Source: Kluyvera sp040932435
GTDB lineage: Bacteria; Pseudomonadota; Gammaproteobacteria; Enterobacterales; Enterobacteriaceae
DNA: 64,000 nucleotides
Assembly (NCBI RefSeq): GCF_040932435.1
Contig: NZ_JBFQGA010000002.1
Location: forward strand, 434,001-498,000
Reading direction: 5' to 3'
The notes beneath the pieces were generated by a model, which was given only the letters and a program-made list of their open reading frames with translations, was not told the origin of the DNA and did not search any database. The position numbers and the translations under genes are program-made. Numbering within the stretch: the stretch's first letter is position 1; every line of letters begins with the position of its first letter. This document shows positions 9,307-18,313 of the stretch, in pieces.

Positions 9307-9330
9307 CAGACCCGGCTTCGGCCGGGTCTG
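9307..9330 (+). other. UUCG-capped RNA hairpin between yajG and ampG
   Basis: Perfect 10-bp stem CAGACCCGGC / GCCGGGTCTG closed by the extra-stable C(UUCG)G tetraloop. No U tract follows, so it is more likely an mRNA-stabilising or partial attenuation stem inside the yajG-ampG transcript than a full terminator. Confidence 0.75.
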
Positions 9331-9343
9331 AACGTTAATGTCT

Positions 9344-10819
9344 ATGTCTAGTCACTATCTGCGAATTTTTCAGCAACCAAAATCAGCCATTCTGCTGATT
9401 CTTGGTTTTGCCTCTGGTTTACCGCTTGCCCTCACCTCTGGGACGCTGCAGGCGTGGATGACCGTTGAAAACATCGATCTCAAAACTATCGGTTTCTTCT
9501 CGCTTGTCGGCCAGGCCTACGTCTTTAAGTTTCTGTGGTCACCGGTTATGGACCGCTACACGCCGCCGTTTTTAGGGCGACGTCGCGGCTGGCTGCTGAC
9601 AACCCAATGTTTATTGCTGATTGCCATTGCGGCGATGGGCTTTCTCGAACCGACCTCGCAGTTGCGCTGGATGGCGGCGCTGGCGGTGGTTATCGCCTTC
9701 TGCTCGGCTTCGCAGGATATCGTGTTTGATGCTTGGAAAACCGACGTTCTGCCGACCGAAGAGCGCGGCGCTGGCGCGGCGATCAGCGTGCTGGGCTATC
9801 GCTTGGGGATGCTGGTTTCCGGCGGTTTAGCGCTGTGGCTGGCTGATAAATGGCTCGGCTGGCAGGGCATGTATTGGCTGATGGCCGCGCTGCTGGTGCC
9901 GTGTATTATCGCCACCCTGCTGGCGCCGGAACCGAGCGAAGTTATCCCGGTGCCAAAAAGCCTCGAACAGGCGGTAGTGGCCCCACTGAAAGATTTCTTC
10001 GGTCGCAATAACGCGTGGCTGATCCTGCTGCTGATTGTGATGTATAAGCTTGGCGACGCGTTCGCCATGAGCCTGACCACCACCTTTTTGATTCGCGGCG
10101 TCGGTTTTGACGCGGGCCAGGTCGGGATGGTCAATAAAACTCTCGGCCTTTTCGCCACCATTCTCGGTGCGCTGTATGGTGGCGTGCTGATGCAACGCCT
10201 GACGCTGTTCCGCGCGCTGCTGATCTTCGGCATTTTACAGGGCGTATCAAACGCTGGTTACTGGATGCTGTCGGTCACCGATAAACATATTTATTCGATG
10301 GCGACGGCGGTTTTCTTCGAAAACCTTTGCGGTGGTATGGGTACGGCGGCGTTTGTCGCACTGCTGATGACCTTGTGCAACAAGTCATTCTCCGCCACCC
10401 AGTTTGCCCTGTTGTCGGCGCTTTCTGCCGTCGGCCGTGTGTACGTTGGGCCTATTGCCGGCTGGTTTGTTGAAGCTCATGGCTGGCCAACGTTCTATCT
10501 GTTCTCGGTCGTGGCGGCGGTTCCCGGTATTTTGCTGCTTTTGGTCTGTCGTCGAACACTGGAATATACCCAGCAAACCGAGCAATTCATGCCGCGTAGC
10601 ACTTACAGCGGCGGCTATCGCTTTGCGCTGCGGTTACTGCTGGCGGGCGTCGTGCTGTTGGGGATCTGGCTGCTGATGCTCATCGGTTCCGCACTCGATT
10701 TCGTTGCGCTAAGCTGGTCCGGACTCGTACTGGAAGCAGGCGTTTTGGTAGCCTTTGCAGGGATCGTGTTTGGCTGTTTACTGGATTATCTGGCACTGCG
10801 TAAGACCCAGTTCCATTGA
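9344..10819 (+). CDS. ampG: AmpG muropeptide permease
   Basis: 491 aa from the ATG at 9344, the E. coli length. An ATG two codons earlier (9338) is also in frame. It is an MFS-type inner-membrane protein with about 14 predicted hydrophobic segments and the conserved RRRGWLL loop after helix 2. AmpG imports GlcNAc-anhydro-MurNAc-peptides released during wall turnover for cytosolic recycling, and it is needed for beta-lactam-induced ampC expression where AmpR is present. The start MSSHYLRIFQQPKSAILLILGFASG is almost identical in pattern to E. coli. Confidence 0.96.
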   Translation: MSSHYLRIFQQPKSAILLILGFASGLPLALTSGTLQAWMTVENIDLKTIGFFSLVGQAYVFKFLWSPVMDRYTPPFLGRRRGWLLTTQCLLLIAIAAMGFLEPTSQLRWMAALAVVIAFCSASQDIVFDAWKTDVLPTEERGAGAAISVLGYRLGMLVSGGLALWLADKWLGWQGMYWLMAALLVPCIIATLLAPEPSEVIPVPKSLEQAVVAPLKDFFGRNNAWLILLLIVMYKLGDAFAMSLTTTFLIRGVGFDAGQVGMVNKTLGLFATILGALYGGVLMQRLTLFRALLIFGILQGVSNAGYWMLSVTDKHIYSMATAVFFENLCGGMGTAAFVALLMTLCNKSFSATQFALLSALSAVGRVYVGPIAGWFVEAHGWPTFYLFSVVAAVPGILLLLVCRRTLEYTQQTEQFMPRSTYSGGYRFALRLLLAGVVLLGIWLLMLIGSALDFVALSWSGLVLEAGVLVAFAGIVFGCLLDYLALRKTQFH

Positions 10820-11108
10820 TTACGTAAAAAGCACGACGAATACGCTGTAATCACGATACGTAATAATAACTCGCGTTGCGTATATTAAAAAAAATATTTG
10901 TGCTTTTGTGCGCTTTAGAATTCTGGAAATTATTGGAACGCTTAGGCTATGCTTTATTTCATTAACCGATTCAGCACAATGGCAATTAATTTTTCGTTTT
11001 TAAATTGTCTATTATTTGATGATTAATTGTTAATTATTTGTATATTTTTGACAATGGTTATACCAATTGCCCTCCTAACCCCTTCGCCACACGCCCTTTC
11101 GTTATAAC

Positions 11109-11127
11109 GCCCGCCATTCGGGCTTTT
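11109..11127 (+). terminator. Weak terminator candidate after ampG
   Basis: Five-bp stem GCCCG / CGGGC with a 5-nt loop followed by TTTT. Short and far (about 290 bp) from the ampG stop, so uncertain. Confidence 0.35.
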
Positions 11128-11212
11128 AGCCTGAAAAATAGACATATTTGGCAACATCTGTGACAGGCACGGCAGAACCCGGTAACACATAACTGACAGA
11201 GCACCAATGATG

Positions 11213-11241
11213 TTTACAGTAATGTAACCTTCCCGTAAAAT
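11213..11241 (+). promoter_or_regulatory. Sigma-70 promoter of the cyo operon
   Basis: TTTACA (-35, 11213-11218) and TAAAAT (-10, 11236-11241) with an ideal 17-bp spacer, about 50 bp before cyoA. Confidence 0.7.
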
Positions 11242-11291
11242 GACCCCACACTTTAAACGCCACCAACACCCCGTGGAATTGAGGTCGTTAC

Positions 11292-12239
11292 ATGAGACTC
11301 AGGAAATACAATAAAAACTTGGGATGGTTGTCATTAATCGCCGGCACTGTATTACTCAGCGGCTGCGATTCTGCGCTACTTGACCCCAAAGGACAGATTG
11401 GACTGGAGCAGCGTTCGCTGATACTGACGGCTTTTGGCCTGATGATGATCGTCGTGATTCCCGCCGTCTTAATGGCAGTCGGTTTTGCCTGGAAGTACCG
11501 TGCAAGCAATAAAGATGCAAAGTATAGCCCTAACTGGTCGCACTCCAACAAAGTTGAAGCTGTGGTCTGGACAGTGCCAATTCTTATCATCGTGTTCCTC
11601 GCCGTACTCACCTGGAAAACTACCCACTCTTTAGAACCGAGCAAACCGCTGGTTCATGACGAGAAACCTATCGTTATCGAAGTGGTTTCGATGGACTGGA
11701 AATGGTTCTTCATTTATCCGGAACAGGGCATTGCTACCGTTAACGAAATCGCCTTCCCGGCGAACGTTCCGGTGCAGTTCAAAGTGACCTCGAACTCCGT
11801 GATGAACTCCTTCTTCATCCCACGTCTGGGCAGCCAGATTTACGCAATGGCCGGTATGCAGACCAACCTGCATCTGATCGCGAATGAAGCGGGTACCTAC
11901 GACGGCATCTCTGCAAGCTACAGCGGCCCAGGCTTCTCAGGTATGAAGTTCAAAGCTATTGCTACGCCGGACAGAGCTGCATTCGACAGTTGGGTCGCTA
12001 AAGCGAAACAATCTCAGAACACCATGGATGACATGGCGACATTTGAGAAAGTGGCTGCACCAAGCGAATACAACAAGGTGGAGTACTTCTCCAGCGTGAA
12101 ACCTGATTTGTTCAAAGAAGTGACGAGCAAATTCATGGATCACGGCAAGAGCATGAACATGGCTAAACCGGAAGGCGAACACGCATCGCACGAAGGAATG
12201 GAAGGCATGGACATGAGCCACGCGGAATCCGCTCACTAA
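11292..12239 (+). CDS. cyoA: Cytochrome bo3 ubiquinol oxidase subunit II
   Basis: 315 aa, as in E. coli. A lipoprotein signal peptide with lipobox LLSGC puts the lipidated Cys at residue 25. Two membrane helices follow (about 50-70 and 95-112), then a periplasmic cupredoxin domain. The domain lacks the CuA ligands of cytochrome c oxidases, as expected for a quinol oxidase. The C-terminus is Met/His/Glu-rich (HASHEGMEGMDMSHAE). It is the first gene of cyoABCDE, with the promoter about 50 bp upstream and cyoB 19 bp downstream. The complex is the high-aeration terminal oxidase and pumps protons. Confidence 0.98.
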   Translation: MRLRKYNKNLGWLSLIAGTVLLSGCDSALLDPKGQIGLEQRSLILTAFGLMMIVVIPAVLMAVGFAWKYRASNKDAKYSPNWSHSNKVEAVVWTVPILIIVFLAVLTWKTTHSLEPSKPLVHDEKPIVIEVVSMDWKWFFIYPEQGIATVNEIAFPANVPVQFKVTSNSVMNSFFIPRLGSQIYAMAGMQTNLHLIANEAGTYDGISASYSGPGFSGMKFKAIATPDRAAFDSWVAKAKQSQNTMDDMATFEKVAAPSEYNKVEYFSSVKPDLFKEVTSKFMDHGKSMNMAKPEGEHASHEGMEGMDMSHAESAH

Positions 12240-12258
12240 GGGGCCGAGGAAGAATACG

Positions 12259-14250
12259 ATGTTCGGAAAATTGACACTGGATGCAGTGCCGTACCATGAA
12301 CCTATTGTCATGGTTACGGTAGCTGCCATTATCATCGGTGGTGCGGCGTTACTCGCCTTGATCACTTACTTCGGTAAGTGGTCCTACCTATGGAATGAGT
12401 GGCTGACCTCGGTTGACCACAAACGTCTTGGCATCATGTATGTCATCGTTGCTATCGTCATGCTGCTGCGTGGCTTTGCCGATGCCGTCATGATGCGTAG
12501 CCAGCAGGTGCTGGCCTCCGCCGGGGAAGCAGGTTTCCTGCCACCTCATCACTACGACCAGATCTTTACCGCCCACGGCGTTATCATGATCTTCTTCGTG
12601 GCGATGCCGTTCGTTATCGGTCTGATGAACCTCGTGGTTCCGTTGCAGATCGGTGCGCGCGACGTGGCATTCCCATTCCTGAACAACCTGAGCTTCTGGT
12701 TCACCGTTGTGGGCGTGATTCTGGTCAACCTGTCGCTGGGCGTTGGTGAGTTCGCGCAGACCGGTTGGCTGGCCTATCCGCCGCTGTCGGGAATTGAGTA
12801 CAGCCCGGGCGTAGGCGTCGATTACTGGATTTGGGCATTGCAGCTCTCCGGTATCGGTACGACCTTGACCGGTATTAACTTCTTCGTGACCATCATCAAG
12901 ATGCGTGCACCAGGTATGACGATGTTCAAGATGCCGGTATTTACCTGGGCATCTCTGTGCGCCAACATCCTGATTATCGCCTCCTTCCCAATTCTGACTG
13001 TTACCGTCGCGCTGCTGACCCTGGATCGCTATCTGGGCACCCATTTCTTTACCAACGATATGGGCGGCAACATGATGATGTACATCAACCTGATTTGGGC
13101 CTGGGGTCACCCGGAAGTGTACATTCTGGTACTGCCTGTCTTCGGCGTGTTCTCCGAAGTGGCGGCAACCTTCTCGCGTAAACGCCTGTTTGGCTACACC
13201 TCGCTGGTGTGGGCAACCGTGTGTATTACCATCCTGTCGTTCATCGTTTGGCTGCACCACTTCTTCACCATGGGTGCAGGCGCGAACGTAAACGCCTTCT
13301 TCGGTATTACCACGATGATTATCGCCATCCCTACCGGGGTGAAGATCTTCAACTGGCTGTTCACCATGTACCAAGGCCGCATCGTCTTTAACTCCGCGAT
13401 GCTGTGGACCATCGGCTTTATCGTGACCTTCTCGGTCGGCGGTATGACCGGCGTTCTGCTGGCAGTTCCAGGTGCTGACTTCGTGCTGCACAACAGCCTG
13501 TTCCTGATTGCACACTTCCATAACGTCATCATCGGCGGCGTGGTATTCGGTTGCTTCGCAGGTCTGACCTACTGGTGGCCGAAAGCCTTTGGCTTCACCC
13601 TGAACGAAACTTGGGGCAAACGCGCATTCTGGCTGTGGATCATCGGCTTCTTCGTAGCATTTATGCCACTGTACGTGCTGGGCTTCATGGGTATGACCCG
13701 TCGTCTGAGCCAGCAGATTGACCCGCAGTTCCACCCAATGCTGGTTGTTGCAGCATGCGGTGCGGCGCTGATTGCCTGCGGTATTCTGTGCCAGCTGATT
13801 CAGTTCTACGTGTCTATCCGCGACCGCGAGCAAAACCGCGATCTGACCGGTGACCCGTGGGGTGGCCGTACGCTGGAGTGGGCAACCTCTTCCCCACCTC
13901 CGTTCTATAACTTTGCCATTGTGCCGCAGATTCACGAACGCGATGCATTCTGGGAAATGAAAGAAAAAGGCGAAGCGTACAAACAGCCAGCGCAGTATGA
14001 AGAAATTCATATGCCGAAAAACAGCGGCGCGGGCATCGTGATTGCCGCCTTCGCAACCATCTTTGGTTTTGCCATGATCTGGCATATCTGGTGGCTGGCG
14101 ATTGCAAGCTTTGCAGGCATCGTGATTACCTGGATTATCAAAAGCTTTGACGAGGACGTGGATTACTACGTGCCGGTGGCGGAAGTCGAAAAACTGGAAA
14201 ATCAGCATTTCGATGAGATTTCTAAGGCAGGGCTGAAAAATGGCAACTGA
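12259..14250 (+). CDS. cyoB: Cytochrome bo3 ubiquinol oxidase subunit I
   Basis: 663 aa, the E. coli length. This is the catalytic heme-copper subunit with about 15 membrane helices. Visible ligands and proton-path residues include His in TAHGVIMIF (low-spin heme, about 106), the WGHPEVYILVLP motif (CuB His284, Glu286, Tyr288 by E. coli numbering), the HH pair in WLHHFFTMG (CuB His333/334) and HFH (His419/421, heme ligands). It reduces O2 to water with ubiquinol and pumps protons. Its 3' end overlaps cyoC by 11 bp, suggesting translational coupling. Confidence 0.98.
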   Translation: MFGKLTLDAVPYHEPIVMVTVAAIIIGGAALLALITYFGKWSYLWNEWLTSVDHKRLGIMYVIVAIVMLLRGFADAVMMRSQQVLASAGEAGFLPPHHYDQIFTAHGVIMIFFVAMPFVIGLMNLVVPLQIGARDVAFPFLNNLSFWFTVVGVILVNLSLGVGEFAQTGWLAYPPLSGIEYSPGVGVDYWIWALQLSGIGTTLTGINFFVTIIKMRAPGMTMFKMPVFTWASLCANILIIASFPILTVTVALLTLDRYLGTHFFTNDMGGNMMMYINLIWAWGHPEVYILVLPVFGVFSEVAATFSRKRLFGYTSLVWATVCITILSFIVWLHHFFTMGAGANVNAFFGITTMIIAIPTGVKIFNWLFTMYQGRIVFNSAMLWTIGFIVTFSVGGMTGVLLAVPGADFVLHNSLFLIAHFHNVIIGGVVFGCFAGLTYWWPKAFGFTLNETWGKRAFWLWIIGFFVAFMPLYVLGFMGMTRRLSQQIDPQFHPMLVVAACGAALIACGILCQLIQFYVSIRDREQNRDLTGDPWGGRTLEWATSSPPPFYNFAIVPQIHERDAFWEMKEKGEAYKQPAQYEEIHMPKNSGAGIVIAAFATIFGFAMIWHIWWLAIASFAGIVITWIIKSFDEDVDYYVPVAEVEKLENQHFDEISKAGLKNGN

Positions 14251-14851
14251 TACTCTGGCGCATAACGCCCACGCGCATGAACATGGGCATCACGATACAG
14301 GGCCGATGAAGATCTTCGGCTTCTGGATCTACCTGATGAGCGACTGCATTATCTTCGCCACGCTGTTCGCCACCTATGCTGTTCTGGTGAACGGCACGGC
14401 GGGCGGCCCAACCGGCAAAGATATTTTCGAACTGCCGTTCGTTATGGTTGAAACCGCACTGCTGCTGTTCAGCTCCATCACCTATGGCATGGCGGCTATC
14501 GCCATGTACAAAAACAACAAGAACCAGGTTGTTTCCTGGCTGGCGCTGACCTTCCTCTTCGGGGCAGGGTTCATCGCGATGGAAATCTATGAATTCCATC
14601 ACCTGATTGTTGAAGGTATGGGCCCTGATCGCAGCGGCTTCCTGTCAGCGTTCTTCGCACTGGTGGGTACCCACGGTCTGCACGTGACTTCCGGTCTTAT
14701 CTGGATGGCAGTGCTGATGGTGCAGGTATCCCGTCGCGGCCTGACCAGCACTAACCGTACTCGTATCCTGTGCCTGAGCCTATTCTGGCACTTCCTGGAC
14801 GTGGTATGGATTTGTGTGTTCTCCGTTGTTTACCTGATGGGGGCAATGTAA
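14240..14851 (+). CDS. cyoC: Cytochrome bo3 ubiquinol oxidase subunit III
   Basis: 203 aa, five predicted membrane helices, matching E. coli CyoC (204 aa). The N-terminus is His-rich (HNAHAHEHGHHD). It is a non-catalytic subunit that supports complex assembly and stability. It overlaps cyoB by 11 bp and its stop TAA shares a base with the cyoD ATG (TAATG), so the operon is tightly translationally coupled. Confidence 0.97.
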   Translation: MATDTLAHNAHAHEHGHHDTGPMKIFGFWIYLMSDCIIFATLFATYAVLVNGTAGGPTGKDIFELPFVMVETALLLFSSITYGMAAIAMYKNNKNQVVSWLALTFLFGAGFIAMEIYEFHHLIVEGMGPDRSGFLSAFFALVGTHGLHVTSGLIWMAVLMVQVSRRGLTSTNRTRILCLSLFWHFLDVVWICVFSVVYLMGAM

Positions 14852-15180
14852 TGAGTCATTCTAACGATCACAGCGGCGCATCCCACGGCAGCGTGAAGTC
14901 CTACATGACAGGATTTATCCTGTCTATCATCCTGACGGTCATTCCGTTCTGGATGGTGATGTCCGGCAGCGCGTCGCATGCGGTAATTCTGGGGACTATC
15001 TTGGTCACAGCTGTGGTGCAGATTCTGGTACACCTTGTGTACTTCCTGCATATGAACAGTAAGTCTGACGAAGGCTGGAACCTGACCGCGTTTGTCTTTA
15101 CCGTGATAATCATTGCCATCGTCGTAGTCGGTTCTATCTGGATTATGTGGAACCTGAACTACAACATGATGGTTCACTAA
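14851..15180 (+). CDS. cyoD: Cytochrome bo3 ubiquinol oxidase subunit IV
   Basis: 109 aa from the ATG at 14851, the E. coli length. A longer in-frame reading from 14770 lies inside cyoC and is not used. Three predicted membrane helices. Sequence MSHSNDHSGASHGSVKSYM matches CyoD. It is a small assembly subunit, thought to help CuB incorporation in subunit I. Confidence 0.97.
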   Translation: MSHSNDHSGASHGSVKSYMTGFILSIILTVIPFWMVMSGSASHAVILGTILVTAVVQILVHLVYFLHMNSKSDEGWNLTAFVFTVIIIAIVVVGSIWIMWNLNYNMMVH

Positions 15181-15191
15181 GAGCGGCGAGT

Positions 15192-16079
15192 ATGTTTAAG
15201 CGATACCTGCAAGTTACGAAGCCTGGCATCATTTTTGGCAACCTGATCTCCGTGATCGGCGGTTTCCTGCTGGCCTCCAAAGGCCACATCGATTACCCGC
15301 TGTTCGCCTGGACGCTCATCGGTGTGTCTCTGGTGGTCGCCTCGGGTTGTGTTTTCAACAACTACATCGATCGTGACATCGACCGTAAGATGGAACGAAC
15401 GAAGAACCGAGTGCTGGTTAAGGGACTGATTGCGCCAAAAACGTCACTGGTCTACGCCACTTTGCTGGGTCTCGCTGGCTTCATGCTGCTGTGGTTCGGC
15501 GCCAATCCCCTCGCCTGCTGGCTTGGGGTGATGGGGTTTGTGGTTTATGTTGGCGTTTATAGCCTGTACATGAAGCGCCACTCCGTTTACGGCACGCTGA
15601 TTGGTTCTCTCTCCGGTGCTGCGCCACCGGTGATTGGCTACTGTGCCGTAGCGGGTACCTTTGACAGCGGCGCACTGATCCTGCTGGCGATCTTCAGCCT
15701 GTGGCAGATGCCCCACTCCTACGCTATCGCGATTTTCCGCTTTAAGGATTATCAGGCAGCGAACATCCCGGTTTTGCCTGTGGTGAAAGGGATTTCGGTG
15801 GCAAAAAACCACATCACGCTGTACATCGTGGCCTTTGCTATTGCCACGTTGATGCTAACGCTAGGCGGTTACGCCGGGTATAAATACCTGATCGTTGCCG
15901 CAGCGGTAAGCGTCTGGTGGCTGGGCATGGCCCTGCGTGGTTACAAAGTGGAAGATGATAAAGTCTGGGCGCGCAAGCTGTTCGGTTTCTCTATCATCGC
16001 CATTACCGCGCTGTCGGTGATGATGTCCGTCGACTTCATGGTGCCGAACTCGCAAAACCTGCTGACCTACGTCTGGTAA
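15192..16079 (+). CDS. cyoE: Protoheme IX farnesyltransferase (heme O synthase)
   Basis: 295 aa from the ATG at 15192 (E. coli 296); a longer frame from 15147 overlaps cyoD and is rejected. It is a UbiA-family prenyltransferase with about nine membrane helices and the Asp-rich motif NNYIDRDIDRKMERTKNR that binds Mg-farnesyl diphosphate. It makes heme O from protoheme for the CyoB high-spin site, so it is functionally tied to the four subunit genes. The substrate FPP is made by IspA, encoded about 6 kb away in this window. A terminator follows directly. Confidence 0.97.
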   Translation: MFKRYLQVTKPGIIFGNLISVIGGFLLASKGHIDYPLFAWTLIGVSLVVASGCVFNNYIDRDIDRKMERTKNRVLVKGLIAPKTSLVYATLLGLAGFMLLWFGANPLACWLGVMGFVVYVGVYSLYMKRHSVYGTLIGSLSGAAPPVIGYCAVAGTFDSGALILLAIFSLWQMPHSYAIAIFRFKDYQAANIPVLPVVKGISVAKNHITLYIVAFAIATLMLTLGGYAGYKYLIVAAAVSVWWLGMALRGYKVEDDKVWARKLFGFSIIAITALSVMMSVDFMVPNSQNLLTYVW

Positions 16080-16097
16080 GACATACGGTGTGATAAT

Positions 16098-16123
16098 AAA
16101 ACCCTGCTTCGGCGGGGTTTTTT
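16098..16123 (+). terminator. Intrinsic terminator of the cyo operon
   Basis: Stem CCCTGC / GCGGGG (one G-U pair) with a UUCG loop, flanked by AAA and followed by six T, 22 nt past the cyoE stop. Confidence 0.9.
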
Positions 16124-16277
16124 ATTGCGGCTCTAGCAGGATATATTCACCAAATTATTGGATTACGCGTCTGTTTCGCACAAATGATTCAGTAATGTAA
16201 TATTTGCTCATTAAGCGTTTGTTTACCCTACTCCTTCCTCGCACTACACTACTCCCAGCTTTTATTTTGAGGTGGAA

Positions 16278-17639
16278 ATGAACGATTTTAAAATGACGCC
16301 GGGCGAGTTACGCGCAACCTGGGGTTTAGGGACTGTTTTCTCGCTGCGTATGCTTGGCATGTTTATGGTCCTACCGGTTCTGACCACGTACGGTATGGCT
16401 TTACAAGGGGCCAGCGAAGCGCTGATTGGTTTGGCGATTGGCATCTACGGCCTAGCCCAGGCCGTTTTCCAGATCCCATTTGGCCTGCTTTCCGATCGCG
16501 TCGGCCGTAAGCCACTTATCGTGGGTGGGCTCGTTATCTTTGTCATCGGTAGCATTATTGCCGCACTCTCTGATTCCATCTGGGGCATCATTCTTGGCCG
16601 CGCGCTGCAAGGCTCCGGCGCCATTGCAGCCGCGGTGATGGCGCTGCTATCCGATCTCACTCGCGAACAAAACCGCACTAAAGCGATGGCGTTTATCGGC
16701 GTTAGCTTCGGCGTCACCTTTGCCATCGCCATGGTGCTAGGCCCAATCATCACCCATAAACTGGGTCTGCACGCCCTGTTCTGGATGATTGCTGGGCTTG
16801 CGACCATCGGCATCGCTCTGACCTTGTGGGTAGTGCCGGATAGCAAAAACCACGTCCTAAACCGTGAGTCCGGGATGGTGAAAGGCTGCTTTAGCAAAGT
16901 TCTGGTCGAGCCGCGTCTGCTGAAGCTGAATTTCGGCATTATGTGCCTGCATATTTTGCTGATGTCCACCTTCGTCGCGCTGCCCGGCCAGCTTGAAGCC
17001 GCTGGTTTCCCTGCCGCCGAGCACTGGAAGATTTATCTGGTCACTATGCTGATATCTTTCATTTCCGTGCTGCCTTTTATCATTTATGCCGAAGTGAAGC
17101 GTCGGATGAAGCGGGTGTTTATCACCTGCGTGGCGCTGCTGGTGATTGCAGAAATCGTGTTGTGGGGTTCCGGCCCGCACTTCTGGGAGCTGGTTATCGG
17201 CGTGCAGCTGTTCTTCCTTGCCTTTAACCTGATGGAAGCGCTGCTGCCATCGCTTATCAGCAAAGAGTCTCCGGCGGGCTATAAAGGTACAGCCATGGGG
17301 ATTTACTCCACCAGCCAATTTATCGGCGTGGCCATTGGCGGCGCGCTGGGCGGTTGGGTCGACGGGTTGTTTGACTCCCAGACCGTGTTCCTAGCAGGGG
17401 CGTTACTGGCGATGATCTGGCTGCTGGTTGCCAGCACCATGAAAGAGCCACGCTACGTGAGTAGCCTGCGCGTTGAGATCCCAGAAGGGGTTGAGATTAA
17501 CGATGTGCTAAAACAGCGACTTGAAGCGAAAGACGGGGTGAGTGAGGTGTTTATTGTAGCTTCAGAGCGCAGCGTCTACGTCAAAATCGACAGTAAAGTG
17601 ACGAACCGATTTGAAATTGAACAGGCGGTCAGCGCCTGA
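16278..17639 (+). CDS. yajR: YajR MFS transporter with C-terminal ferredoxin-like domain
   Basis: 453 aa from the ATG at 16278, matching E. coli YajR (454 aa). A GTG two codons earlier is in frame, but TGAGGTGG is then too close. Twelve predicted helices with the MFS motif-A loop DRVGRKP after helix 2. After the last helix, a roughly 65-residue soluble cytoplasmic domain (SLRVEIPEGVEINDVLKQ ... YVKIDSKVTNRFEIEQ) corresponds to the YAM domain of YajR. The structure is known as a proton-driven drug-efflux-type fold, but the natural substrate is not known. Confidence 0.95.
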   Translation: MNDFKMTPGELRATWGLGTVFSLRMLGMFMVLPVLTTYGMALQGASEALIGLAIGIYGLAQAVFQIPFGLLSDRVGRKPLIVGGLVIFVIGSIIAALSDSIWGIILGRALQGSGAIAAAVMALLSDLTREQNRTKAMAFIGVSFGVTFAIAMVLGPIITHKLGLHALFWMIAGLATIGIALTLWVVPDSKNHVLNRESGMVKGCFSKVLVEPRLLKLNFGIMCLHILLMSTFVALPGQLEAAGFPAAEHWKIYLVTMLISFISVLPFIIYAEVKRRMKRVFITCVALLVIAEIVLWGSGPHFWELVIGVQLFFLAFNLMEALLPSLISKESPAGYKGTAMGIYSTSQFIGVAIGGALGGWVDGLFDSQTVFLAGALLAMIWLLVASTMKEPRYVSSLRVEIPEGVEINDVLKQRLEAKDGVSEVFIVASERSVYVKIDSKVTNRFEIEQAVSA

Positions 17640-17640
17640 A

Positions 17641-17675
17641 AAAAGGCCCGGTAAGCTTATGCTACCGGGCCTTTT
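17641..17675. terminator. Bidirectional terminator between convergent yajR and yajQ
   Basis: Stem AAAAGGCCCGGTA / TACCGGGCCTTTT flanked by A and T runs on both sides, so it can serve both convergent genes. Confidence 0.88.
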
Positions 17676-17678
17676 CGC

Positions 17679-18170
17679 TTAATCGCGGAAGTTTTTGAAC
17701 TGGAAAGGCTGGCCTAAATCGCCGCCACGTACCAGTGCCATGACGCCCTGCAGATCGTCACGAGATTTCCCGGTTACGCGGATTTCATCGCCCTGAATTT
17801 GCGCCTGCACTTTCAGCTTGCTGTCTTTAATCAGCTTGACGATTTTCTTCTGTACCGTGCTTTCAATGCCGGTTTTCAGCTTCCCTTCAACGAACCAGGT
17901 TTTGCCGCTGTGGACAAACTCTTCTGGAACTTCGATGGAGTTACCTTCAATACCGCGCTTGAGAAGCTTGGCACGCAGGATATCCAGCAGTTGGTTGACC
18001 TGGAAATCTGACTCGCTCAGCACTTTGATGGTCGAGTCTTTTTCGTTCAGTGTAATCGTCGCTTCCACGCCACGGAAATCGAAGCGAGTTTCGACTTCAC
18101 GGGTCGCATTGTCTACGGCATTCTTCGCTTCCTGAAGGTCAACTTCAGAAACAATATCGAAAGATGGCAT
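17679..18170 (-). CDS. yajQ: YajQ nucleotide-binding protein (DUF520)
   Basis: 163 aa, the E. coli length. Two ferredoxin-like repeats; the start MPSFDIVSEVDLQEAKNAVDN and the motif RFDFRG are typical of the YajQ family. E. coli YajQ binds nucleotides, and the Xanthomonas relative binds cyclic di-GMP and acts with a transcription factor; the role in enterobacteria is not settled. It is convergent with yajR and divergent from panE. Confidence 0.96.
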   Translation of the reverse strand: MPSFDIVSEVDLQEAKNAVDNATREVETRFDFRGVEATITLNEKDSTIKVLSESDFQVNQLLDILRAKLLKRGIEGNSIEVPEEFVHSGKTWFVEGKLKTGIESTVQKKIVKLIKDSKLKVQAQIQGDEIRVTGKSRDDLQGVMALVRGGDLGQPFQFKNFRD

Positions 18171-18313
18171 ATTTTATTCTCCCTCTCTTTTTGATGCGAT
18201 GCATAATACCCGCAACATCAGATAACACAAACTGTTATCCCAGTGACTGCCGGAACCCGGTCGACGCTATACTAGTGTCATTCCACTCAATCCACGGCAG
18301 GTGAGGAGAAATC

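Larger units (their letters stand above)
10820..11291 (+). other. ampG-cyoA intergenic region (472 bp)
   Basis: A/T-rich region with no ORF of note. It holds a weak ampG terminator candidate (11109-11127) and the cyo promoter (11213-11241). In E. coli the equivalent region binds ArcA, FNR and other oxygen-, iron- and carbon-responsive regulators; I did not resolve individual sites here. Confidence 0.6.

Noticed and set aside
12388..14208. 606-codon open frame antisense to cyoB (and similar long antisense frames over tig, secD and malZ)
   Set aside because: They mirror strongly expressed conserved genes, have no homology-like composition (His/Gln/Arg rich) and no ribosome binding sites; codon bias of the real gene keeps the other strand open.
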